A DNA stretch of 20,849 bases from a virus. Every line of letters begins with the position of its first letter. Position 1 is the stretch's first letter. Position numbers and translations under genes: made by a program. The stretch spans positions 1-20,849 of IMG/VR virus record IMGVR_UViG_3300031223_000049; one strand, given 5' to 3'. A model generated the notes under the pieces. That model was not told where the DNA came from. It did not search any database and worked only from the letters and a program-made list of their open reading frames with translations. Of this stretch, positions 3,867 to 11,312 are shown piece after piece.

Positions 3867-5510
3867 ATGAATGTAGCGGAATACGTTTCACAGAATCCTT
3901 CACATAACTTTTCGTCCTATATGTCAACCATTGCTGGGACGATGAACCTTGATCTTCAGAGACTAGATATGGAGGATTTTACTTCCTGTATCGAGAGTCC
4001 TGATCCAAGTATTGTGAATCCAATTTTATTTAAAAAGCTCAACGAAGCAGCAGTTACTGTCGCCATGGAAACTGAGCCTAGCAACTTTTTAAGCGAGTTT
4101 ACCTTTCCAGTTTTGAAGCTAAATCTTGGTAATGAGATTTCTAGACTTACTAGAGAGGCGCAATCATCGAGTCGAGATGCTCAAAATCGGTATGATCAAT
4201 TTAATACCGCCATGGAGCTTACGACGAAGACTAGGATGCGCTTAGCTTTATACGAGAAGATGGAACTCGAAGGGAAGAATATTGATAGCATAGAGACACA
4301 GATCACTAAGATTGAGTCAGACGGCTGGTGGCGATTTGTAAGCTACACAAACGGCGACCTATACTTTCAGACAGGGCCTATACTTATGCGTGAATATAAT
4401 CCCGCAGCTGGTATCGACTTAAGCGTTGACTTTGGGCAGTTCCTGATACGCTTTCCTATTGACGGTAGCTATTCAAACATGAAGGCTTACCCCTTATTTA
4501 TGAATCCGATTAAATACGGAAAAGATGCTATGCATCCTCATGTTTCAATCACCGGAACTTTTTGCTGGGGCGATGCTGCGGAAATAGTGGCGCAAGCCAT
4601 GAGTCAACAGGACTTGGTGACGGCAGCGGATATGCTTCGAGCCTTACTCATAACGTATGAGCCTTCAAACCCATACACAGCACTATCTACGTTTGCGAGA
4701 AATAAAGAGAGAATCCCGTTTCAGAGGATTGCCCATTTAGGCCATAGAGATGCAAGACGGAGAGCTGTTCCTAATCCACGTTACGGAGAGATTGATCTTA
4801 CTAATCCTGAAGATAGGTATAAAGACCTTACGATTCTAAAGAGCTTAGAGTCTAATGGTAAGACTTACTACTATGTGATTCTAGGACAAGGTAAAACAGG
4901 ATTTACTTACTATAGTATAGGTTATGTAAATCCAATCAGAGGATGCTGTGCTTATGGTTTTACTCACTCACGATCTACAATAGATTACACTCACGAAGTA
5001 CTTGGCACGGCTGATGGTTTTCAAATAGTAGAGAAGCACGAGATTCCCAACGGCTTATGGGAAGCCCATCTTCAGAAATGTAACGAAGGAAGACCGAGCT
5101 TTAACGAAGAGTTTTACCTAAAACCCAACATGATAGTGTATGGACTTACGGGCCCAGATATAGTCTTCAATGGAGAAAAAGTAATTTACCTTACGAATGA
5201 TACGTTTATGTATAAAGGAGCTTTAATCGAATCAAATAGTTCTCCTAAGTGGATTGACCTAGCTTTAGAGGAACCTTTAAGGGACACATGTTTTTGGGTA
5301 GACGGAGGAGATAACCCTACTGAATTCTCCGATATTCAGAGTCTAATCTTTGAAGACATAGAAATAGGGTGGGAGTATGTCTGTAATGAGTGTGGCGAAT
5401 CTAATTCGATAGAAGAGCCTGATGAAGTGCTTATACAAAGAGAACGTAGAACAGAATTTATTCACGAGTGTCATAATTGTGGACACATGACAGAAGGAGA
5501 GGACTTATGA
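3867..5510 (+). CDS. E2-like ubiquitin-conjugating enzyme with C-terminal zinc ribbon, 547 aa
   Basis: The protein probably accepts the ubiquitin-like protein from the E1 on a cysteine and transfers it to a target. Residues about 150-275 match the E2 (UBC) core: strands around 155-200, then MHPHVSITGTFCWG (222-235) with His223 ten residues before Cys233, exactly the His-to-Cys spacing of the eukaryotic HPN motif and catalytic Cys. The E2-typical helix and Pro motif follow (DMLRALLITYEPSNPY, 255-270). The HPN asparagine is His here, as is common for divergent bacterial E2s. The N-terminal 150 residues look helical and have no recognised family. Residues 290-500 are an unrecognised beta-rich region. 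The end carries CNEC (506-509) and CHNC (535-538), a zinc ribbon or treble clef. GGAG lies upstream of the ATG. The gene overlaps the JAB gene by four bases (ATGA). Whether the tail acts as an E3-like module is unknown. Confidence 0.75.
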   Translation: MNVAEYVSQNPSHNFSSYMSTIAGTMNLDLQRLDMEDFTSCIESPDPSIVNPILFKKLNEAAVTVAMETEPSNFLSEFTFPVLKLNLGNEISRLTREAQSSSRDAQNRYDQFNTAMELTTKTRMRLALYEKMELEGKNIDSIETQITKIESDGWWRFVSYTNGDLYFQTGPILMREYNPAAGIDLSVDFGQFLIRFPIDGSYSNMKAYPLFMNPIKYGKDAMHPHVSITGTFCWGDAAEIVAQAMSQQDLVTAADMLRALLITYEPSNPYTALSTFARNKERIPFQRIAHLGHRDARRRAVPNPRYGEIDLTNPEDRYKDLTILKSLESNGKTYYYVILGQGKTGFTYYSIGYVNPIRGCCAYGFTHSRSTIDYTHEVLGTADGFQIVEKHEIPNGLWEAHLQKCNEGRPSFNEEFYLKPNMIVYGLTGPDIVFNGEKVIYLTNDTFMYKGALIESNSSPKWIDLALEEPLRDTCFWVDGGDNPTEFSDIQSLIFEDIEIGWEYVCNECGESNSIEEPDEVLIQRERRTEFIHECHNCGHMTEGEDL

Positions 5511-6673
5511 GTATGGATAAAAGTTTAAAAGTTTTAATAAGCCCGTTAGCTCTCACAAAGATAAATTACTGGGTTCAAGTTTCGACAGTCGAAATCAGCG
5601 GCCTTGGTAAGTGTAAGTATGACGCTAACAAACATGCTTACGTTGTATCTGATGCGTGGTTACTGGAACAAGAAAATGGCCCAACGACTACTGATATCGA
5701 GGCAACTGCGGCTGCTAAGTTATTATATGAAACGAGGGAGACAGAGGGTGACTTAAATTTCTGGTGGCATAGTCATGTAAACATGGGCGTGTACTGGAGT
5801 GGTACTGACACCGACACCATTAAAGAGTTTGGCGATAACGGTTATTGCTTGGCTACGGTCTTCAACAAGAAGAATGAAATGCGATCGGCTTTCTACCAAG
5901 GGGCTAACGGGTTTTTACCTGCGGTGTTCCTTGACAAACTAGAGACTGATACTTTTTACAGTATTGATGAAGCTGTCCTTATAGAATGTCAGTCTGAATT
6001 TGAGTTAAAATGCAGAACTAAGACGTACAAACAGCCTAAGTTTAAGAGTCAGATACCTAACCATTTATATACTGGTAAACATATTGCCAAGAAGTCTAAT
6101 GATTATGATTTCTCTAACTACTATGATGAGTATGATGAGTATGCTCAGGAGTATGTCGGATTACTGCCAGCGGATGAGAATGAGGAAAATTCTATTTACT
6201 TGGGTTTCGACTTTAACGGCAGCACAGCTCACCTAGAGCAGATCATTAGCGGTACTAAGAGTTACGCCAACTACCCTCATTATAACCCTTTGACTGATGT
6301 TGAGCGGCGTGGACATGGCGATTTGAATCCCTTCTCTCATCTACTATGGGACGAGGTTACAGAAACATGGAAAGGCTACCCAAAGTTCATTGCAGATAAT
6401 AAAGATGAACACGCTCCGACTTACATGAGTATGGCTCCGTTTACAATAAGAGATTGGTCAGACATTTGCAGACTGTATAAGAAAATACTTTTAAACGATG
6501 CTGTAGGTATTGAAGACATTAATGACTTTGTTACTGACTTCATGGATCTTTCATGGGGGGAAATTTGGGAAGTAGGAACAGATCATAACAATGAGAACTT
6601 CTATGCAGATTACAAATTAGAACTAAACAGATTAAACATTCTTCATAATTACGACAAAAAGGTAACAAAATGA
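5507..6673 (+). CDS. JAB/JAMM metalloprotease (deubiquitinase-like), 388 aa
   Basis: JAB/JAMM enzymes are zinc isopeptidases that cut ubiquitin-like proteins from targets or mature their C-termini. The signature is complete: Glu29 in VEISGLG, then His88-Ser-His90, seven residues, Ser98 and Asp101 (HSHVNMGVYWSGTD). The JAB domain covers about residues 5-165. The C-terminal 220 residues are unrecognised and contain a Tyr/Asp/Glu-rich stretch (YYDEYDEYAQEY, 205-216). I chose ATG 5507 over an in-frame ATG at 5477 because GGAGAGG precedes it and it forms an ATGA overlap with the E2 stop. Likely jobs are removing Leu66 of the ubiquitin-like protein and reversing conjugation. The 3' end of the gene lies in an 85-bp tandem duplication. 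Confidence 0.85.
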   Translation: MSMDKSLKVLISPLALTKINYWVQVSTVEISGLGKCKYDANKHAYVVSDAWLLEQENGPTTTDIEATAAAKLLYETRETEGDLNFWWHSHVNMGVYWSGTDTDTIKEFGDNGYCLATVFNKKNEMRSAFYQGANGFLPAVFLDKLETDTFYSIDEAVLIECQSEFELKCRTKTYKQPKFKSQIPNHLYTGKHIAKKSNDYDFSNYYDEYDEYAQEYVGLLPADENEENSIYLGFDFNGSTAHLEQIISGTKSYANYPHYNPLTDVERRGHGDLNPFSHLLWDEVTETWKGYPKFIADNKDEHAPTYMSMAPFTIRDWSDICRLYKKILLNDAVGIEDINDFVTDFMDLSWGEIWEVGTDHNNENFYADYKLELNRLNILHNYDKKVTK

Positions 6674-6766
6674 CAATAAGAACTTCTATGCAGATTACAA
6701 ATTAGAACTAAACAGATTAAACATTCTTCACAACTACAACAAAAAGGTAACAAAATGACAACAAGA
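6588..6766. repeat. 85-bp tandem duplication at the JAB/E1 junction
   Basis: Bases from about 6588 to 6681 recur 85 bp downstream with few changes, mostly transitions. Each copy includes the run of the JAB 3' end, the AAGG ribosome binding site and an ATGACAA start. In copy 1 the ATG at 6670 overlaps the JAB stop (ATGA) and opens only an 11-codon frame ending at 6705. In copy 2 the matching ATG at 6755 starts the E1 gene. The 85-bp period shifts frame. ACAAT(G/A)AGAA at both edges suggests duplication through a short homology. Confidence 0.9.
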
Positions 6767-7465
6767 TACACTTATAAAGATTCTCTACTCAGACAGAGTG
6801 ACCTCATTCCGCTTGAGGTTCTTGGTACTCCGATTACCATTATTGGGGCGGGGGCAGTTGGTTCATGGACTGCTCTCGCTCTCGTAAAGATGGGATTCGC
6901 CAACTTAACGATTCAAGATATGGATACAATTGACACCGTTAACATGAACAGCCAGTTCTATCCACACAAAATGGTGGGCAACAAGAAAGCAACAGCGTTG
7001 CATGAAATGATCTACGACTTTACAGGCATCTCGATTAATGTGAAGAACTCCCGATTTAATAAAGGAGATAAACTAAACACAAGCATCGTGATATCGGCAG
7101 TAGATTCAATGGACGTTAGACGGAACATATTTGACGGATGCACTAGCGCAGTAGATTGGTTTATTGACCCTAGAATGGGAGCCGAAAGCATGGCCATGTA
7201 CACTATGCAGCCTCATGATCTTGAAGATATGGCAGGATACATAAAATCGTGGCACAGTGACGAGGACTCGGTACATGAAGCATGTACCGCGAAGTCTACT
7301 ATCTACTGTGCAAACATTCTGGCAGGGTTAGTTGCAATGAACGTCAAGAAACTTGCTACAAAGCAAGCCTACACAAGAGTAATGACTTTCGACCTTCCAA
7401 CTATGTCACTAAATTCATGGAGTAAGAACGATGATTCACAAGAAAAAACACAGAACCAGCTTTAA
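6755..7465 (+). CDS. ThiF/E1-like ubiquitin-activating enzyme, 236 aa
   Basis: E1-like enzymes adenylate the C-terminal glycine of a ubiquitin-like protein and often pass it to a catalytic cysteine. The Rossmann nucleotide motif is ITIIGAGAVGSW (27-38), followed by the conserved Asp57 (QDMDTIDTVNMNSQF, 54-68) and Lys77-Lys78 (GNKKATAL). SAVDSMDVRR (114-123) matches the family's conserved Asp motif. Cys177 in HEACTAKS is placed as the candidate catalytic cysteine. The protein is a minimal single-domain E1 without ubiquitin-fold or E2 domains; the E2 is separate, upstream. The ribosome binding site AAGG and start lie in the second copy of the 85-bp duplication. The end overlaps the next gene by 35 nt. 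Confidence 0.85.
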   Translation: MTTRYTYKDSLLRQSDLIPLEVLGTPITIIGAGAVGSWTALALVKMGFANLTIQDMDTIDTVNMNSQFYPHKMVGNKKATALHEMIYDFTGISINVKNSRFNKGDKLNTSIVISAVDSMDVRRNIFDGCTSAVDWFIDPRMGAESMAMYTMQPHDLEDMAGYIKSWHSDEDSVHEACTAKSTIYCANILAGLVAMNVKKLATKQAYTRVMTFDLPTMSLNSWSKNDDSQEKTQNQL

Positions 7466-7655
7466 CGATAAGACGAAAGAAACAACCTACGCAACATGGT
7501 GCGGAGAAGAGGTAGACTTCTTCTCCTCATCAGGACGCTGGGACAAGACCAGTTGTGTAGATTGTTTCATGGGGAAAGCGAAGACCAAACAACCTTCAAA
7601 GGTGAGATACACACGTAGCACTCAGCTATATAGCAAAGGAGTTAAGAAGTTATGA
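7431..7655 (+). CDS. Small basic protein with possible zinc-binding cysteines, 74 aa
   Basis: The start overlaps the end of the E1 gene, with GGAG eight nt upstream inside the E1 frame. The protein is strongly basic. Cys24 (TWCG) and Cys42-Val-Asp-Cys45 could form a small zinc-binding site with one more ligand, perhaps one of the N-terminal histidines. No family is recognised. The overlaps on both sides (E1 upstream, ATGA with the next gene) tie it to the conjugation operon. Confidence 0.65.
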   Translation: MIHKKKHRTSFNDKTKETTYATWCGEEVDFFSSSGRWDKTSCVDCFMGKAKTKQPSKVRYTRSTQLYSKGVKKL

Positions 7656-7918
7656 AAAAGCTAGTACAAGTGATTGAAACAAACGAAAGCGCACTAGAGT
7701 CATTGATGGGAAAGCGGGTTACGTTTTTATGTCTTAATTATATCTATGTCGGTGAGTTAGTTGGAGTAAACGAGACAAGCGTATGTCTAAAAAATCCTGC
7801 AATAGTTTACGAAACAGGTAAGTTTTCAGATAAGAGCTACAAGGACGAGCAAAGTCTTTGCGTTGAAGAGTTCTTTATCTCTATGAACTGTATTGAGAGT
7901 TTTGGAGAGTTAAAATGA
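7652..7918 (+). CDS. Small beta-rich phage protein of unknown function, 88 aa
   Basis: Residues 20-55 read as alternating short strands (KRVTFLCLNYIYVGELVGVN), with a pattern like an Sm-type small beta barrel. YETGKFSDK follows, a motif I associate from memory with an uncharacterised phage family that travels with Ser/Gly/Trp repeat proteins; I cannot verify the family name. The gene overlaps its neighbours by ATGA on both sides, so it is translated as part of the operon. AAAGGAG lies upstream of the start. Confidence 0.7.
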   Translation: MKKLVQVIETNESALESLMGKRVTFLCLNYIYVGELVGVNETSVCLKNPAIVYETGKFSDKSYKDEQSLCVEEFFISMNCIESFGELK

Positions 7919-8124
7919 CTAGAGGGAAGAGACAGAAGTGGTCTAGATCTTGGTCTGGGTATAAGTCTGGGTATGGGACTTGGTCTAAATCTAGATCGGG
8001 GTCTTGGCATTATTCTTATTCTTATTCTTATTCTTATTCTGGGTCTTGGGCTGGGTCTTGGTCTGGGTCTAGGCCTGGGTATTGGGCCTGGGCTTGGTCT
8101 AAATTAGGAGAACGAAATGATTAG
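7915..8124 (+). CDS. Ser/Gly/Trp/Tyr repeat peptide 1, 69 aa
   Basis: After a basic start (MTRGKRQK) almost every second residue is serine, alternating with Trp, Gly, Tyr, Arg or Lys (YSYSYSYSYSGSW in the middle). The end is SKLGERND. No globular domain is expected; the composition fits a disordered, aromatic-rich peptide. The DNA repeats TCTTGG, TCTGGG and TATTCT hexamers, so length can vary by slippage. It overlaps the upstream gene by ATGA and the next gene by 8 nt. A second copy with the same start and end motifs follows. Confidence 0.65.
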   Translation: MTRGKRQKWSRSWSGYKSGYGTWSKSRSGSWHYSYSYSYSYSGSWAGSWSGSRPGYWAWAWSKLGERND

Positions 8125-8275
8125 AGGGAAAAGACAGAAGGGCTCTTGGTCTTGGTCTTGGTCTAGGTCTGGTTCTAGGTCTGTGCCCTGGTCTGGGTCT
8201 GGCTCTGGGTCTTGGTCTTGGCCTGTCTCTAGGCTTAGGTCTAAACTAGGGGAACGAAATGATAAAGGAGAATAA
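8117..8275 (+). CDS. Ser/Gly/Trp repeat peptide 2, 52 aa
   Basis: The frame starts at ATG 8117 with AGGAG six nt upstream and ends at TAA 8273. It repeats the design of the peptide before it: MIRGKRQK, a Ser-X dipeptide core (SWSWSWSRSGSRS), then SKLGERND and two extra residues. The conserved flanks around a variable core point to tandem duplication of one gene. It overlaps the first peptide by 8 nt in another frame and lies 3 nt before the next gene. Confidence 0.6.
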   Translation: MIRGKRQKGSWSWSWSRSGSRSVPWSGSGSGSWSWPVSRLRSKLGERNDKGE

Positions 8276-8278
8276 AAG

Positions 8279-8857
8279 ATGAGTTTTTTTGATAAGTACG
8301 GAAACATTTTACCGAACAATAATCAACCTACTAGCGAGAATCCAAGCACGTTTAATGCGGCATACTTCTTTAGTAAAGTAGCGAGAGGTATTGAGATGGA
8401 TAACCGTATCGAGGCTATTAAATTTAAGAGCAAGTATCTCACAAACGGGAAGACTTGGAGGACGATGGAAAACGATGCGAACCCTGACTGGTCACTTGAT
8501 GAGAAAATATCAACATGTGCCTTCTTTTCTTTTAACAACGACAAAAAATGGCTCAAGAAGATTCCTTTATTTACTAAAGATATTAGTCATTATAGGCCTG
8601 ACGTTTTTGCTTTTGTTTTAGGGAGCAAATACAAGTGGTTACGATTCTTTCTCTATCCTCTTGTTAAATTTAAAATGACTACCTCGATGTATGCGTTCTC
8701 TGTTAATCCAGTAGGCGAGTCTAGCGGGGCTCAACTAGCCTTCATCAAGGCAAGTGGATGGGGGGACACCGAATTCATAGATAAAAACGAATGGCGAGCA
8801 GTTTTTGCCAGCTACTACCCTCAAGTGGGCCAACCTACTAGGAGATTATGGGAATAA
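8279..8857 (+). CDS. Phage protein of unknown function, 192 aa
   Basis: AAAGGAG precedes the ATG by about 8 nt and the gene follows the repeat peptides by 3 nt, so it closes the operon that begins at the E2 gene. The protein has a polar Asn/Ser/Pro-rich start, a basic helical segment, then aromatic-rich beta segments (WLRFFLYPLVKFKM around 127-140, ASGWGDTEF near 164). The hydrophobic stretch near 120-140 is broken by Lys/Arg, so I do not call it a membrane helix. I do not recognise the family. A promoter for the replication module begins right after its stop codon. Confidence 0.75.
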   Translation: MSFFDKYGNILPNNNQPTSENPSTFNAAYFFSKVARGIEMDNRIEAIKFKSKYLTNGKTWRTMENDANPDWSLDEKISTCAFFSFNNDKKWLKKIPLFTKDISHYRPDVFAFVLGSKYKWLRFFLYPLVKFKMTTSMYAFSVNPVGESSGAQLAFIKASGWGDTEFIDKNEWRAVFASYYPQVGQPTRRLWE

Positions 8858-8858
8858 T

Positions 8859-8889
8859 TTGACAAGCCCTAATGATGGCGGCTTATAAT
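8859..8889 (+). promoter_or_regulatory. Sigma-70-type promoter of the replication genes
   Basis: TTGACA (8859-8864) and TATAAT (8884-8889) both match the consensus perfectly. The 19-bp spacer is longer than the usual 17. Between them AAGCC and GGCTT form a short inverted repeat that could be an operator. Transcription would start near 8896, about 26 nt before the primase start. It is the only match of this quality I noticed in the intergenic DNA. Confidence 0.6.
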
Positions 8890-8921
8890 GGAAAACTAAC
8901 AACGAAACACAGGTCTTGCGA

Positions 8922-11312
8922 ATGTCACAGAACAGTTTAATCCAGATTCTCGGATTGAGAGAATACTTTGACCAAAAAGAGCAGCGTTTAAAAAAGAAAC
9001 ACGCCTTCTTTGATAAAGAATGGAGAGCTAGGTCGGTGGGCGACCTTTTTGCTAACGTGGATGAGTATCTTAAAGATATACCAGAGGATGAACGATGGAA
9101 TCTTTATTATACTGCTGCCAATTGCTTTGAAAGAGCGGGGCGAGTCCTTGATTACCAACACATCTTACCAATAGATATTGATGGCATCGTCCGTGAAGAC
9201 TATCAGAGTTACATACCCGTGATACTTGAATCGTTGGGTCTGCAACTTGATCAGACAGGAGTCGTGTTCACAGGAAACGGGCTACAGTTTATCATAGGAC
9301 TGGAAGATCCTATCTCCCATGATTCATACTTCGATGAGCATCGTGTCTACTATAAAGCACTATGCGACAAGCTGCAAAACTCCTTAAATGAGTCCGGTTT
9401 AGTGGGGGAAGTTGATGCTTCTGTGTTCTCTCCAGCAAGATTACTCAGACTCCCTAATACGCTAAACATTAAACCTGAAAAGGGGGAACATAAAGCCTTC
9501 CTCATCAATGGAAACATAGAGCTTGTAGATTTCGACCTTGTTACTCGAAGTGGGATTCCGATAGTCGATATGACTGAACAGATAAGCCCTTCGATGCTAG
9601 TCCATCTTCCTCCAGCTGATGCGAAAGGCGTGACAGAAGGCTGCGATTTCTTGAAGCATTGCTACGAGAATCAAGAAGCAATCTCCGAGCCTCAATGGTA
9701 CGCCATGCTATCTGTGTTAGGTAGGGTAGAAGGAGGCGCTGATCTGGTACACGAATATAGTATCGGGCATCCAAGCTACAACGAGACGGCTACCAACTCC
9801 AAGATGCAACAGTCACTACAAACAGCAGGGCCTCGGACTTGCGATAATATCAATACGCTGTGGGATGGCTGCTCATCCTGCCAAAACTGGGGGAAATGTA
9901 AGTCACCCATCACATTACAATCAGCCTTGTATATAAAGACCAAGGATACAGGATTCTATAACGTAGTAACGGATGCAAATGGCATGGTTAAGAAAGGCAA
10001 GCCCGAGTACAACGATCTTAGGATGCACTTTGAAAACACCCATCCCTATATCACGGTAAGTGATTCGGGTAACGTGTATCTCTGGGAAGATAACTATTGG
10101 CAAGATATAGGGATCAAGTATCTCGATTCATTTGCTGAAAGTAACTTCGACCCTTCGCCTACCAACGCTATATGTAATGAGTTCCGTGGCAAGATACAGC
10201 GTACCAATCTACGTGACCATGATTGGTTTGAGATTGAACACATGATTAACTTCAAGAATGGTGTACTGAACATAGACACCATGGAAATGGTACCTACGAG
10301 TAAAGACTTTGGGTTTAAATATTCACTTCCCTTTGAGTACGATCCTACGCAGAAAGCCCCACGCTTCGAGCAGTTCATGGATGAGATCACTATAGGCGAC
10401 AAGAAGACGCAACAGGTTCTACTGGAATACATGGGCTATAGTTTATCTGGTATGGATGCAGCTCTAGGAAGTAAGGCTCTGATCTTATCTGGTGACGGAA
10501 GTAACGGGAAGTCTGTATTCATGGATACATTAAAGTTTTTAGCGGGTGACGGGAACTACACTACCCTATCGATGGGGCGTGAGATAAATAAACCAGAAAA
10601 TAGATACCAATTAGATGGAAAGTTATTTAATATCTCAGAAGAAACTCCAACCAACGCCATGGTAGATAACTCTATCTTTAAAGCATTGGTAACAGGCGGT
10701 GAGGTGCAAGCGCGGAAGCTGTATTGTGATGCTTATTCTATGAAGAACAAAGCAAAGATCATTATGGCGTGTAACGAGTTACCATCTACGCAAGACCTTA
10801 GCTTCGGTATGATGCGCAGGCTCCTCATCGTCCCCTTCAATGCCCGCTTTACTAGACACGTTACTGGGTTTGATCCCATGATTCGTGATAAGCTTAACGA
10901 AGAAGCAAGTGGAATATATAATTTAGTAATCTCGGCACTCCTAGAGTTCAAAAAGAATCGAGGTTTTAGTGAATCAGAAACGATAGACAGGGCGATAGAT
11001 AGTTACAAGTATCAGAATGATAGTGTCATGGAATTTGTAGATACAAGAATCATAAGAGACAACAGAGCCATCACCCCCTTCTCAAAAATCTATCAAATCT
11101 ACCGCATCGATTGTGATTCATCAGGACAGAAACCCAATACTAAACAGAAAGTAGGAGGGCGACTGAAAGAAATACTTAAAGATGTAGAGATAAAGAAAGC
11201 TCGCATAGATGGAAAGATAGAAACAGTTTACGTTGGTTACAGAGTAGCCACCAAGGAGGATGACGATGCAATACAAGCTCAAACCTTATCCCCATCAGAT
11301 CACGGCGATTAA
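8922..11312 (+). CDS. Primase-helicase: AEP-type primase plus SF3 (D5-like) helicase, 796 aa
   Basis: The protein likely makes primers and unwinds DNA at the phage fork. Residues about 60-200 fit an archaeo-eukaryotic-type primase/polymerase domain: Asp85-x-Asp87 (ILPIDIDG) as metal ligands and SPARLLRLPNTLNIK (170-184) as the conserved Arg/Leu/Pro motif. A Cys cluster (Cys307, 317, 320, 326) may bind zinc. Residues about 380-500 fit the D5 N-terminal region. The SF3 helicase follows with Walker A GDGSNGKS (524-531), an acidic Walker B-like FNISEET and motif C IIMACNE, and an arginine-finger-like MRRLLIVPF. A C-terminal extension (about 690-796) is probably a winged-helix part. I chose ATG 8922 over a TTG six nt upstream because AGG lies at a better distance. 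Confidence 0.85.
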   Translation: MSQNSLIQILGLREYFDQKEQRLKKKHAFFDKEWRARSVGDLFANVDEYLKDIPEDERWNLYYTAANCFERAGRVLDYQHILPIDIDGIVREDYQSYIPVILESLGLQLDQTGVVFTGNGLQFIIGLEDPISHDSYFDEHRVYYKALCDKLQNSLNESGLVGEVDASVFSPARLLRLPNTLNIKPEKGEHKAFLINGNIELVDFDLVTRSGIPIVDMTEQISPSMLVHLPPADAKGVTEGCDFLKHCYENQEAISEPQWYAMLSVLGRVEGGADLVHEYSIGHPSYNETATNSKMQQSLQTAGPRTCDNINTLWDGCSSCQNWGKCKSPITLQSALYIKTKDTGFYNVVTDANGMVKKGKPEYNDLRMHFENTHPYITVSDSGNVYLWEDNYWQDIGIKYLDSFAESNFDPSPTNAICNEFRGKIQRTNLRDHDWFEIEHMINFKNGVLNIDTMEMVPTSKDFGFKYSLPFEYDPTQKAPRFEQFMDEITIGDKKTQQVLLEYMGYSLSGMDAALGSKALILSGDGSNGKSVFMDTLKFLAGDGNYTTLSMGREINKPENRYQLDGKLFNISEETPTNAMVDNSIFKALVTGGEVQARKLYCDAYSMKNKAKIIMACNELPSTQDLSFGMMRRLLIVPFNARFTRHVTGFDPMIRDKLNEEASGIYNLVISALLEFKKNRGFSESETIDRAIDSYKYQNDSVMEFVDTRIIRDNRAITPFSKIYQIYRIDCDSSGQKPNTKQKVGGRLKEILKDVEIKKARIDGKIETVYVGYRVATKEDDDAIQAQTLSPSDHGD

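Noticed and set aside
5477-5506. Earlier ATG for the JAB gene
   Set aside because: The added ten residues are translated from the E2 zinc-ribbon codons in another frame, whereas ATG 5507 has GGAGAGG upstream and an ATGA overlap.
8104-8319. Minus-strand Asp/Gln/Pro repeat frame
   Set aside because: It is the complement of the Ser/Trp/Gly repeats of the peptide genes and has no independent support.
8916-8921. TTG start for the primase-helicase gene
   Set aside because: The ATG six nt downstream is a stronger start codon and is better spaced from the upstream AGG.
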